In this document: positions 16,982 to 25,409 of the stretch, in pieces | Numbering within the stretch: position 1 is the stretch's first letter | Layout of the letters: every line of letters starts with the position of its first letter | DNA from: JAHEEM01 sp036396795 | GTDB lineage: Bacteria > Pseudomonadota > Gammaproteobacteria > Steroidobacterales > Rariloculaceae | Assembly: GCA_036396795.1 (NCBI GenBank) | Contig: DASWKF010000084.1 | Coordinates: 124,001 to 188,000 of the forward strand | DNA: 64,000 bases | Reading direction: 5' to 3' | Translations under genes and position numbers: made by a program | The notes under the pieces: model-generated | Told to the model about the DNA's origin: nothing | The model's input: only the letters and a program-made list of their open reading frames with translations | Database searches by the model: none

Positions 16982-17887
16982 CTAGCTCGAGCGTCCGCGG
17001 ATGTAGTCCGTAACCCAGCGCAGCGACGCCGCCTGCGGTCCCATGCCGTCGAGTGCGGCGACCGCTCGGGCGTGCAGCATATCGGCCCGCTCACGAGCCG
17101 CCGTGACACCGAGCACCGACGGATAGGTGGATTTCTGATTGATCGAGTCCGACGCGGCGTTTTTGCCCAGCGTTTCGGTGTTCTGCTCGACTTCCAGCAA
17201 GTCGTCTCGAATCTGAAATAGAATGCCGAGATCCGTGGAGAAGCGCTCCAGCAAGTCCCATGATGCAGACGTTGCACCGATGAGCTCGGCCGGCATCATC
17301 ACGGCCGCCTTGATCAGCGCGCCGGTTTTTCTGCGGTGAATGTCCTCGAGCGCAGGCTCCTCGAGCTTCCGCCCCTCGGCGCCGATGTCCAAAGTCTGCC
17401 CGCCGACCATGCCCGCCGGGCCGGCGGCGCGAGCGAGCCAGGTGATGACCCTGATCTGCTGCTGCGGACGGTCGGCGAGGCTGCGATCGCAGCAGAGGAT
17501 CTCGAAAGCGAGCGCTTGCAGCCCGTCGCCTGCGAGTATCGCTATGGCCTCGCCGAAGGCCCGATGTGTCGTCGGCCGCCCACGGCGCAGATCGTCATTG
17601 TCCATCGCGGGCAAGTCGTCGTGCACGAGCGAATAGGCGTGCACGAGCTCTATCGCTGCGGCGATCGCGTCGAGCGGCGGCTGTTCGATGCCGAACAGCT
17701 CGCCGGTTGCGTAGGTGAGCAACGGACGAACCCGCTTGCCCGGCCCGAGCACGGAGTATTCGATTGCCTGCTTGAGTTGCGGCGGAATCCGGTGATCGTC
17801 CAGTGCTAGCGCGAGCCTTCTGTCGACGCTGCTTCGATAATGATCCAGGCGCCGTGAAAACGTTTCGGAAGGACTCCGTGCTATCAT
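16982..17887 (-). CDS. ispA: Farnesyl/geranyl diphosphate synthase
   Basis: About 301 residues, trans-prenyltransferase that condenses IPP with DMAPP/GPP to make FPP. GPGKRVRPLL, the first Asp-rich motif DDLPAMD and RRGRPTTH are intact, and GDGLQALAFE matches bacterial IspA. The second Asp-rich motif reads DDLLE instead of DDxxD, so its last Asp is Glu. ATG at 17887 or GTG at 17890 follow AGGA; upstream sequence reading to 18013 does not fit the family. It diverges head-to-head from squalene synthase, which would use its product, and opens the mevalonate island. Confidence 0.9.
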   Translation of the reverse strand: MIARSPSETFSRRLDHYRSSVDRRLALALDDHRIPPQLKQAIEYSVLGPGKRVRPLLTYATGELFGIEQPPLDAIAAAIELVHAYSLVHDDLPAMDNDDLRRGRPTTHRAFGEAIAILAGDGLQALAFEILCCDRSLADRPQQQIRVITWLARAAGPAGMVGGQTLDIGAEGRKLEEPALEDIHRRKTGALIKAAVMMPAELIGATSASWDLLERFSTDLGILFQIRDDLLEVEQNTETLGKNAASDSINQKSTYPSVLGVTAARERADMLHARAVAALDGMGPQAASLRWVTDYIRGRSS

Positions 17888-19020
17888 CACCGGCCATCCT
17901 AACACCGAAACGCGTGCACGACCTGCGCAGAGTGAACTCTGAATCGAGCCGATACTCGCTTCAATATCAATCTGACCTCGATTTCCAAGCGCGGCTGCTC
18001 GACGGCGTGTCACGCACCTTCGCCTTGACTATTCCGGCACTTCCGCGCGCGCTCGCGAGCGTCGTCGCGAACGCCTATCTCCTTTGCCGTCTTGCCGATA
18101 CCATCGAAGACGATACCCTCTTGGAAAACGCCAAGAAGTCGCGATTTCATCGCCGGCTCGTTGCGGTCGTGAGAGGCGAGTCGTGCCCGATCGAATTCGC
18201 GAGAGAGCTCGCGCCACAGCTGTCCAAGGACACGCTTGCGGCTGAGCGAGAGCTCGTCGTCAACGCGGATCGAGTCATTCGCGTCACGGCGACGTTCTCG
18301 GCCGAGGAGCGAGCCGCGATCACCCGTTGTGTGAGCCGAATGTGCTCGGGCATGCCGAGATTTCAGCGCAATAAGAGCCTGGACGGTCTCACGGATCTGG
18401 AAGAGATGGCGGCTTACTGTTATGTCGTCGCCGGCGTCGTCGGTGAAATGCTGACGGAGCTGTTTTGCTCGCATTGCCCCGAGCTGAGTCACAAGCGTAG
18501 CGAGCTCATGCGTCTATCGCTGTCTTTCGGTCAGGGCCTGCAAATGACCAACATCCTCAAGGACATATGGGAGGACCGGCGGGCGCAGACTTGCTGGCTG
18601 CCGAGATCCGTCTTCGGTGACGGCGATTTCGATCTGTCGAGGCTCGAGCAGCTTTATGAAACGCCCGAGTACCGGATGGGGCTCGAGCATTTGATCGGGA
18701 TTGCACATCATCACCTGCGCAACGCGTTGGAGTACACCGCTCAGATTCCAATCCGCGAGTCCGGCATACGGCGCTTTTGCGTGTGGGCCATCGGGCTCGC
18801 CGTGCTGACTCTTCAGAAGATCTGGAGGAATCCGCACTACGTTTCCGGAGACCGGGTCAAGATCTCGCGTCGAAGCGTACGCGCCACCGTGCTGGTGACC
18901 AGCGTCGCTCAAGTCAGCGACGGCGCGCTGCGGCTGCTGTTCAATATCGCCAGCACCGGTCTGCCGTTGAGCCGCCAAGAGTCTCTCGCGCTCTCGAGCC
19001 GGGCTTCCGGCCGGCGGTAG
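17878..19020 (+). CDS. Squalene synthase (squalene/phytoene synthase family)
   Basis: Joins two farnesyl-PP head to head. The family blocks are SRTFALTIPALP, first Asp motif LADTIEDD, YCYVVAGVVGEMLTELF and second Asp motif QMTNILKDIWED, followed by CWLPRSVF. Length and the Tyr-Cys-Tyr-Val-Val-Ala-Gly block are closer to true squalene synthase than to the paired HpnC/HpnD proteins. No ATG lies near the N-terminus: GTG at 17878 follows GGAAGGA, while GTG at 17929 would start closer to the conserved DFQARLLDGVSRTF; both are possible. The first choice overlaps the divergent ispA by ten bases. Four bases separate it from mvaD, so it heads that operon. Confidence 0.87.
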   Translation: MLSSPAILTPKRVHDLRRVNSESSRYSLQYQSDLDFQARLLDGVSRTFALTIPALPRALASVVANAYLLCRLADTIEDDTLLENAKKSRFHRRLVAVVRGESCPIEFARELAPQLSKDTLAAERELVVNADRVIRVTATFSAEERAAITRCVSRMCSGMPRFQRNKSLDGLTDLEEMAAYCYVVAGVVGEMLTELFCSHCPELSHKRSELMRLSLSFGQGLQMTNILKDIWEDRRAQTCWLPRSVFGDGDFDLSRLEQLYETPEYRMGLEHLIGIAHHHLRNALEYTAQIPIRESGIRRFCVWAIGLAVLTLQKIWRNPHYVSGDRVKISRRSVRATVLVTSVAQVSDGALRLLFNIASTGLPLSRQESLALSSRASGRR

Positions 19021-19024
19021 CCGC

Positions 19025-20062
19025 ATGACAATTCCGCTCGATCAGCCCGCGCGATCGACTGCGCGCGCAAACGCAAACATCGCGCTCATCAAGTACTGGG
19101 GAAAATCCGATACGCGCTTGAACACTCCCGCCGTGGGATCCGTCTCCATCACGCTGGAAGCGCTCTGGACCGAAACCGAGGTGACTTTCGATTCGTCGCT
19201 CGCGGCGGACAGCTTGCTGCTGAACGGCATCGCCGACGCTGCGGGGCTCGAGCGCGTGTCGCGATGCCTGGACGTCCTTCGGCTCGAAGCCGGGGCTAGC
19301 GCTCGCGCCAGCGTCGTCAGCCGCAACAGTTTTCCGACGGGTGCCGGGCTGGCATCGTCGGCATCCGGGTTCGCGGCGCTCGTTTGCGCCGCTGCCGACG
19401 CGCTCGGGCTCGATCCTCCTCCGGAGGACCTGAGCCGGTTTGCGCGGCGCGGGTCGGGATCGGCGGCGCGCTCGCTCTTCGGAGGGTTCGTCGCGATGCA
19501 TGCCGGTCGCGCGCCCGACGGCCGCGACAGCTTCGCTGAGCCACTGCTGTCAGCGGAGGATTGGCCGCTGACGGTGGTGATCGCCCTGACCGCAAGGAAA
19601 CCCAAAGAGGTCGGTTCGAGCAGCGGCATGCAAAGATCCGCTGCGAGCTCGCCCTACTACTCAAGCTGGATCGACCGCAGCGAGGCGGACGTCGCCGGCG
19701 CAAAGGAGGCGATCTCGAGCCGGGACTTCGCGCGCCTGGGTACGCTCGCGGAGCATAGTTGCCTGAAGATGCACGCTTTGGCGATGACGAGCCGGCCGCC
19801 GCTCGTGTATTGGAACGCCGCCACGCTCGTCTGCATCGAGGCTATCCGCGATCTGCAGCGTCACGGCGTTCCGGTCTTCTTCACGATCGATGCGGGACCT
19901 CAGCTCAAAGCCGTGTGCCTTCCGGAAGCCACGTCGCGAGTGACTGAGGCATTGTCCGATCTCCCGGGCGTGCTCGAGATCATCGTCAGCGGGCTCGGCC
20001 CGGGGGCGCGGCCGGTCGAGTCGGCTTGGAGGTCGTCCGGGACGCCGGGGCCCGGCCGATGA
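19025..20062 (+). CDS. mvaD: Diphosphomevalonate decarboxylase
   Basis: 345-residue GHMP-fold enzyme that phosphorylates and decarboxylates mevalonate-5-diphosphate to isopentenyl diphosphate. The diagnostic ANANIALIKYWGK is at 15-27. PTGAGLASSASGFAAL is the ATP loop, GSGSAARSLFGGFVAM is the decarboxylase signature, and TIDAGPQLK holds the catalytic Asp. Cytoplasmic. Second gene of the squalene synthase-mvaD-mvaK2-HMGR/MK-idi operon, and its TGA overlaps the next ATG. Confidence 0.93.
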   Translation: MTIPLDQPARSTARANANIALIKYWGKSDTRLNTPAVGSVSITLEALWTETEVTFDSSLAADSLLLNGIADAAGLERVSRCLDVLRLEAGASARASVVSRNSFPTGAGLASSASGFAALVCAAADALGLDPPPEDLSRFARRGSGSAARSLFGGFVAMHAGRAPDGRDSFAEPLLSAEDWPLTVVIALTARKPKEVGSSSGMQRSAASSPYYSSWIDRSEADVAGAKEAISSRDFARLGTLAEHSCLKMHALAMTSRPPLVYWNAATLVCIEAIRDLQRHGVPVFFTIDAGPQLKAVCLPEATSRVTEALSDLPGVLEIIVSGLGPGARPVESAWRSSGTPGPGR

Positions 20063-21051
20063 TCGTTGAAGCGAGCGCGCCGGGCAAGCTCGTAGTTCTG
20101 GGGGAGTACGCCGTGCTGTCCGGCGGCCCGGCGCTGGCCATGGCCGTCGACCGCCGATGCTCGGCGGAGATTGCATCCTCTACCGGAGCACACTGCCGCC
20201 TGCACACACGAGCGGCAGAGTCGAAGCAGCTCGCGTTCGCTCCCGGCGCCAGCAGCGGCGTCGATCTGGTCGATCGGGTCGCCGAGCGGTGGCCGCTCGC
20301 CGTGCCGCGGGCCTGGCGCGGCACATTGGACTCGAGCGCGCTGTACCACGCGGGCGCCAAGCTCGGTCTCGGGTCGAGCGCCGCCGCGCTGGTCGCATGG
20401 GCGGGCGTCTGGACCCGGTATGCGGACCCCGCCTCGGAGGACCCGGAATCCGCAGCGCTGGCGGCGCTGCACCGCCGGCTGCAAAGCGGCCTCGGAAGCG
20501 GCCTCGACGTCGCGACGAGCCGTCTCGGCGGGGTCGTCGCTTACCGACTGGAGGCGAGCGGCGAGGCGAGAATGAGTTCAGTCGGCTTGCCGAAGAGTGT
20601 AGGATTCGTGGCGGTTTGCACCGGCCAGCCGGCTGAAACCCCGAGCCTGCTGAGGCAATTCGGCGCCTGGCGGGCTTCGAGGCCGGCGGACGCTTTGGCC
20701 GCCATCGGAGAGCTCAAGCGGCTCGCTACGGAAGGCATCGAGGCCGTGCTGGCGGACGACTCGCACGGGTTTCTCGAAGCGATGGCCGAATACGGGCGGC
20801 ATCTCGAGAAGCTCGGGGAGCGCATCGGCGCCGACATCGTGACCGGACAGCACCGGCAGGTCGCGGCCTGCGCCGCCCGGCACGGTATCGCGTACAAGAT
20901 CAGCGGTGCCGGCGGGGGCGACATGGGCATCGCGTTCGCGGCCGATCCGGAAGCGCTCGAGGCATTCGCGAGCGCCGCGCGGCCGGTGGCTCGTATCCTG
21001 AAGCTATCCGTAGATCCCTCCGGGCTCGTCATTAGGGAGAGAGCAGAGTGA
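20059..21051 (+). CDS. mvaK2: Phosphomevalonate kinase (GHMP family)
   Basis: 330 residues from the ATG at 20059 (ATGA overlap with mvaD). GHMP motifs in order: APGKLVVLGEYAVLSGGPA near the N-terminus, KLGLGSSAAALVAW for ATP, SGLGSGLDVATSRLGG in the middle and ISGAGGGDMGIAFA near the C-terminus. The N-terminal GEYAVL and the SGLDVATS pattern match phosphomevalonate kinase, which turns mevalonate-5-phosphate into the diphosphate. The mevalonate kinase step is supplied by the next gene, which supports this assignment. Its stop overlaps the next GTG. Confidence 0.87.
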   Translation: MIVEASAPGKLVVLGEYAVLSGGPALAMAVDRRCSAEIASSTGAHCRLHTRAAESKQLAFAPGASSGVDLVDRVAERWPLAVPRAWRGTLDSSALYHAGAKLGLGSSAAALVAWAGVWTRYADPASEDPESAALAALHRRLQSGLGSGLDVATSRLGGVVAYRLEASGEARMSSVGLPKSVGFVAVCTGQPAETPSLLRQFGAWRASRPADALAAIGELKRLATEGIEAVLADDSHGFLEAMAEYGRHLEKLGERIGADIVTGQHRQVAACAARHGIAYKISGAGGGDMGIAFAADPEALEAFASAARPVARILKLSVDPSGLVIRERAE

Positions 21052-23324
21052 GTAAGGAGCGAATGAGAATCCCCGAGTTCTACAAGCTCAGCGTGCAGGA
21101 GCGCCTCAAAGCCGTCGCCGAGCGCGACATCCTCACGCCCGAGGATCTGCGGGCGCTCGTGACGGGCGAGCACACGCTGGATCTCGAGGCTGCCGACAAG
21201 ATGATCGAGAACGTCGTCGGCGTGATGGGCCTGCCTCTGGGCCTCGGCATGAACCTGTGCGTCAACGGCAAGCGCTATATCGTTCCAATGGCGGTGGAGG
21301 AGCCGTCGGTCGTTGCCGCGGTGAGCTCAGCGGGCAAGCTGATCGGAGAGTTTGGAGGCTTCGAGGCACAGGCGACGGATCCCGTGCTCATCGGTCAGAT
21401 CCAGATCGTAAACGTTCCTGACATCGAGGCGGCCAAACGCGCGCTCAAGCTGCAGGTTCAAGACATCGTTAATCTAGCCAACAGCTTCCACCCGAACATG
21501 GTCGCTCGAGGGGGGGGCGCGCGTGACCTGGAGATGTTCGTGCATCCGCTGCCGTCGTCGGGCAAACCGATGCTGGTCGTGCATCTGCTCGTCGATACCC
21601 GCAATGCGATGGGAGCGAACCTGGTCAATGGGATGTGCGAAGGCGTTGCGCCGCTGATCGAGTCGATCACGGGTGGCGAGGTGTTCTTGCGGATCCTGTC
21701 GAATCTGACGGACCGGGCGCTCGCGCGCGCCGCTTGCCGGATCCCCGTCGACGCGCTCGCGGGCCGTGGCTACACCGGAGAGCAGGCACGTGACGGAATT
21801 ATTCTCGCGGCAGACTTTGCCACCGTCGATCCTTATCGAGCCGCGACGCACAACAAAGGCATCATGAACGGCATCGATGCCGTGGCGATCGCCACCGGCA
21901 ACGACTGGCGCGCGATCGAAGCAGGTGCCCACGCCTATGCCGCGCGCGGAGGGCGATACACGTCTCTGACGACGTGGAAGGCGGACGAGCAGGGCAACTT
22001 GTGCGGCAGCATAGAGCTGCCGATAAAGGTCGGCATCGTTGGGACGCAACAGGAAACCAATCCTACGGTCGCGTTGAATATGCGGCTTCTGTCCGTGGAA
22101 TCGGCCACCGAGCTCGCGGAAATCATGGCCGCAGTCGGACTGGCGCAGAACTTCGCGGCCATTCGCGCGCTGGCCACCGAGGGGATTCAGAAAGGCCATA
22201 TGATGCTTCACGCGCGCAGTGTCGTCACGGCGGCGGGGACGCCGCAGCGGGTATTCGACGAGGTATTGGATCGTCTCGTGCAAAGCGGCGAAATCAAGGT
22301 CTGGAAGGCGCGGGAAATCGTCGCCGAGCTGACCGGGCAGGAGAGCCAGCCGAGCCGCGCATTGCAGGCGCGCCGCGTCGACGAAGCCAAGATGGGTGTC
22401 GGCTACGGCAAGGTCGTGATCCTCGGCGAGCACGCGGTCGTCTACGGCCGACACGCGATCGCCGCGCCTGTGCCGTTGGTGATCCGTGCCCAGGTCGAGG
22501 ATTGCGATGAGGGAATCCATCTGATGATTCCCCGCTGGGGGGTCGAGTATGAGCTTGCGCGCAACCCTCAGGACCGAAGGTCTTTCGAGCGCGCTGCCGG
22601 AGCGGTCCTCGACGAGCTCGGCCTGAGCGGCCGCAGCATGCGTATCGAGGTGTTCCCGGACATGCCTAGAGGCATGGGTCTCGGCGGCTCGGCCGCGATG
22701 GCGGTCGCCATCGTCCGAGCTCTGGACAAGCACTTCGAGCTCGGTTTGGACGATTCGGAGGTCAATCGCCTCGCATTCGAATCGGAGAAGCTTGCGCACG
22801 GTCGCCCGAGCGGCATCGACAACACGATCGCCTGCTACGGCAGAGCGCTCGTCTATCGGATGGGTCAACCGCCTTTGGTCGAGCCCTTGAACATCGAGAA
22901 GCCGCTTCCAATCGTCATCGGCATCACCGGATCGGAAGGTCTGACCGCTCGAACGGTGGCGCGCGTCGGTGATGCCTGGCGGCAGGATCGCAAGCTCTAC
23001 GAGCGCATATTCGACCAGATCGACGGGCTCGCCTTGCGGGGCGTGCAAGCGATTCAAGATCAGAATCTGCCTGCGCTCGGCAAGCTGATGAATATCTGCC
23101 ACGGCATGCTCAACGCTCTGCAAGTGTCGACACCTCAGCTCGAGCAGCTCGTCGCCATCGCGCGCGCCAACGGCGCGCTGGGCGCCAAGTTGACCGGCGG
23201 CGGCGGCGGCGGCTCAGTGATCGCACTTTGCGACGGCGACACCAAGCCCGTAGCCAGGGCGATCCGGGAAGCGGGGTTTCAGGCCATCGAAGTCGAGCTC
23301 GGCGGTGCTCTCGATGGGTCGTAG
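21048..23324 (+). CDS. HMG-CoA reductase-mevalonate kinase fusion
   Basis: 758 residues carrying two successive mevalonate-pathway activities. Residues 1 to about 428 are a class II HMG-CoA reductase: EEPSVVAA (84-91), HNKGIMNG (K270), GNDWRAIEA (D286) and KGHMMLHA (H384) supply the Glu, Lys, Asp and His of the known mechanism, each offset by 1-3 from Pseudomonas mevalonii numbering. A polar linker (about 429-450) leads to mevalonate kinase: GKVVILGEHAVVYG (454-467), PRGMGLGGSAAMAVA (540-554), HGRPSGIDNTIACYG (584-598) and KLTGGGGGGSV (714-724). There is no frameshift or stop between the parts. Start is GTG at 21048 (GTGA overlap) or ATG at 21063. Soluble, turns HMG-CoA into phosphomevalonate. 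Confidence 0.93.
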   Translation: MSKERMRIPEFYKLSVQERLKAVAERDILTPEDLRALVTGEHTLDLEAADKMIENVVGVMGLPLGLGMNLCVNGKRYIVPMAVEEPSVVAAVSSAGKLIGEFGGFEAQATDPVLIGQIQIVNVPDIEAAKRALKLQVQDIVNLANSFHPNMVARGGGARDLEMFVHPLPSSGKPMLVVHLLVDTRNAMGANLVNGMCEGVAPLIESITGGEVFLRILSNLTDRALARAACRIPVDALAGRGYTGEQARDGIILAADFATVDPYRAATHNKGIMNGIDAVAIATGNDWRAIEAGAHAYAARGGRYTSLTTWKADEQGNLCGSIELPIKVGIVGTQQETNPTVALNMRLLSVESATELAEIMAAVGLAQNFAAIRALATEGIQKGHMMLHARSVVTAAGTPQRVFDEVLDRLVQSGEIKVWKAREIVAELTGQESQPSRALQARRVDEAKMGVGYGKVVILGEHAVVYGRHAIAAPVPLVIRAQVEDCDEGIHLMIPRWGVEYELARNPQDRRSFERAAGAVLDELGLSGRSMRIEVFPDMPRGMGLGGSAAMAVAIVRALDKHFELGLDDSEVNRLAFESEKLAHGRPSGIDNTIACYGRALVYRMGQPPLVEPLNIEKPLPIVIGITGSEGLTARTVARVGDAWRQDRKLYERIFDQIDGLALRGVQAIQDQNLPALGKLMNICHGMLNALQVSTPQLEQLVAIARANGALGAKLTGGGGGGSVIALCDGDTKPVARAIREAGFQAIEVELGGALDGS

Positions 23325-23880
23325 AGCAGTCGTCTCCGACTCCGCCGAAGAGCTGATTCTCGTCGACGAGCAGGATCGCGAAATTGGAGCGAAGAGTAAA
23401 GGCGAATGTCACGCGGGCTTGGGAATACTGCATCGGGCATTCTCGATATTCGTCTTCAACAGCCGCAATGAGCTGTTGCTTCAAAAGCGAAGCTCGGAGA
23501 AACCGTTGTGGCCGAACTATTGGTCGAATACATGCTGCTCTCACCCTAGGGTCGGGGAGACGATGGACCAGGCCGTCAAACGCCGTCTGGCGCAAGAGCT
23601 CGGCATCGATTGTCCGCTGACCTATCTGTATAAGTTCAAATACAATGCAAAGTACGGCTCCCTAGGTTCGGAGCGTGAGTTCTGCTGGGTTTATTACGGA
23701 CACCACGAAGGGGATCTCGACGTGAACCTCAACGAGGTAGCCGACTGGCGATTCGTCGACGTTGAAAGCCTCGACGCCGAGCTGGCGGCTTCCGCGGACC
23801 GGTTTACGCCGTGGCTGAGGCTCGAATGGGCGGAGCTGAAAGAGGCATACCTGGACGATATTCTCGTCGCGATCGATTAG
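23314..23880 (+). CDS. idi: Isopentenyl-diphosphate delta-isomerase, type I
   Basis: About 188 residues, Nudix-fold enzyme interconverting IPP and DMAPP. HRAFSIFVFN, WSNTCCSHPRVGE with the catalytic Cys, and SEREFCWVYYG with the catalytic Glu are in the expected order. The DMAPP it makes is the starter for the nearby farnesyl-PP synthase. I choose ATG at 23314; a GTG at 23305 also reads through. Either way it overlaps the end of the HMGR-mevalonate kinase gene by 11-20 bases, so it is the last gene of the same operon. Confidence 0.92.
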   Translation: MGRRAVVSDSAEELILVDEQDREIGAKSKGECHAGLGILHRAFSIFVFNSRNELLLQKRSSEKPLWPNYWSNTCCSHPRVGETMDQAVKRRLAQELGIDCPLTYLYKFKYNAKYGSLGSEREFCWVYYGHHEGDLDVNLNEVADWRFVDVESLDAELAASADRFTPWLRLEWAELKEAYLDDILVAID

Positions 23881-23921
23881 CTCCGCGTCGAGAGATGGAG
23901 AGTGGTTGAACTCGGAGTGCC

Positions 23922-25382
23922 ATGCAGATTCGATCGAAGTTCCGGGCTCTCGCACCCGCAAGCCTGCTCGCGATAGTCGCCGTGCCTGCAGCGGCGCAGG
24001 ATCTGGCTCAACAGCCCGATCTGACGGCGCACTGGACCGGAATCGTCGCGCTTGTCGTTTTCATCGTCGCCTATGCGTTGGTGATCGGCGAGGAAACGAT
24101 ACATCTGCGCAAGTCCAAGCCCGTCATGGTTGCCGCTGGTATCGTTTGGATACTTGTCGCGCTCGCCTACGCGGAGCTCGGCAATGCCGAAGCGGTCGAG
24201 GAGCTGGTCCGGCACGGTCTGCTGGAATTCGTCGAGCTGTTTCTATTCTTGCTGGCCGCAATGACCTACATCAATACGATGGACGAACGTGGCGTCTTCG
24301 ACGTGCTGCGCGCCCGTCTGGTCGCGCAGCGGTTCTCGTTGCGGACGTTGTTCTGGGTCACCGGCGCGCTCGCGTTCATCATGTCACCCGTCGCCGACAA
24401 TCTGACGACCGCCTTGCTCATGGCGACCGTGGTGATGGCCGTTGGCGGGCAGAATCGCCGCTTCGTGGTCGTCGGCTGCGTGAACGTCGTCGTGGCTGCC
24501 AATGCAGGCGGTGCGTTCAGCCCTTTCGGCGATATTACGACGCTCATGGTGTGGCAGGCAGGGCACGTGCAGTTTCACGAGTTCTTCGCGCTCGTCGTCC
24601 CCTCGGTGGTCAACTGGGTCGTCACGGCCGGCTTGCTGAGCTTCGCCGTGTCAACGGATCAGCCGGGATCCATTTCAGAGGAAGCTGAGCTTCGTGAGGG
24701 CGCCTGGGTCGTCATCGGCCTGTTCATAGCGACCATTTGCATGGCCGTGCTGGGCCACACAGTGCTCCATTTGCCTCCGGTGATCGGAATGATGACCGGG
24801 CTTGGGCTACTGAAGCTCTTCGGCTACTACCTGCAACGGAGCGGCAGCCGGTTCCATGTAGCGGCGGAACGGGTCCTCAACGAAGACGCGCTGGCCCTGG
24901 ATACGAGCCCGAGCAACGCGGTGTCGAGCGGACACGTTCAGTACGATATCTACAAGAACCTGCAGCGGGCCGAGTGGGACACGCTGCTGTTCTTCTACGG
25001 CATCATGCTGTGCGTCGCCGGCCTGGGCGCTTTCGGTTATCTGGCCGTGGGATCCGACGTTCTCTACGGCGTTCTGGGCGCGACGACGGCCAACGTTCTG
25101 GTGGGCTTTGTCTCCGCGGTGTTCGACAACATCCCCGTCATGTTTGCGGTGCTGGAAATGAATCCGTCGATGGACCTCGGGCAGTGGCTGCTGATAACGC
25201 TGACCGCCGGCGTCGGCGGCTCGATGCTCGCCGTCGGGTCGGCCGCCGGCGTCGCAGTGATGGGGCAGGCGCGCGGCGTCTACACTTTCCTGGCGCACCT
25301 CAAATGGAGCTGGGCGGTGCTGATCGGCTTCGCGGCCAGCATCGCGACACATTTCGCAATCAACGCCTGGGCATTCGAATAG
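23922..25382 (+). CDS. nhaD: NhaD-type Na+/H+ antiporter
   Basis: 486 residues with an N-terminal signal-like segment (ending AVPAAAQ) and about twelve hydrophobic segments. Family landmarks are LAAMTYINTMDERGVFD, SPVADNLTTALLMATVV, NVVVAANAGGAFSPFGDITTLMVW and the C-terminal FVSAVFDNIPVMFAVLEMNP, with the buried Asp/Ser/Thr residues typical of NhaD. It exchanges cytoplasmic Na+ for protons and suggests saline or alkaline conditions. It lies 41 bases after idi on the same strand, so read-through from the mevalonate operon is possible, but no functional link is known. Confidence 0.88.
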   Translation: MQIRSKFRALAPASLLAIVAVPAAAQDLAQQPDLTAHWTGIVALVVFIVAYALVIGEETIHLRKSKPVMVAAGIVWILVALAYAELGNAEAVEELVRHGLLEFVELFLFLLAAMTYINTMDERGVFDVLRARLVAQRFSLRTLFWVTGALAFIMSPVADNLTTALLMATVVMAVGGQNRRFVVVGCVNVVVAANAGGAFSPFGDITTLMVWQAGHVQFHEFFALVVPSVVNWVVTAGLLSFAVSTDQPGSISEEAELREGAWVVIGLFIATICMAVLGHTVLHLPPVIGMMTGLGLLKLFGYYLQRSGSRFHVAAERVLNEDALALDTSPSNAVSSGHVQYDIYKNLQRAEWDTLLFFYGIMLCVAGLGAFGYLAVGSDVLYGVLGATTANVLVGFVSAVFDNIPVMFAVLEMNPSMDLGQWLLITLTAGVGGSMLAVGSAAGVAVMGQARGVYTFLAHLKWSWAVLIGFAASIATHFAINAWAFE

Positions 25383-25409
25383 AAGCGAGCGCCCGCTCGA
25401 GCCGCGAGA

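Noticed and set aside
21474..23123. Long minus-strand open frame (549 codons) opposite the HMGR-mevalonate kinase gene
   Set aside because: It shows no domain logic and exactly mirrors a strongly supported gene. High GC makes such antisense frames common.
25385..25401. Short CGAGC/GCTCG hairpin between nhaD and mvaS as bidirectional terminator
   Set aside because: Only five pairs and no T-tract on either side.
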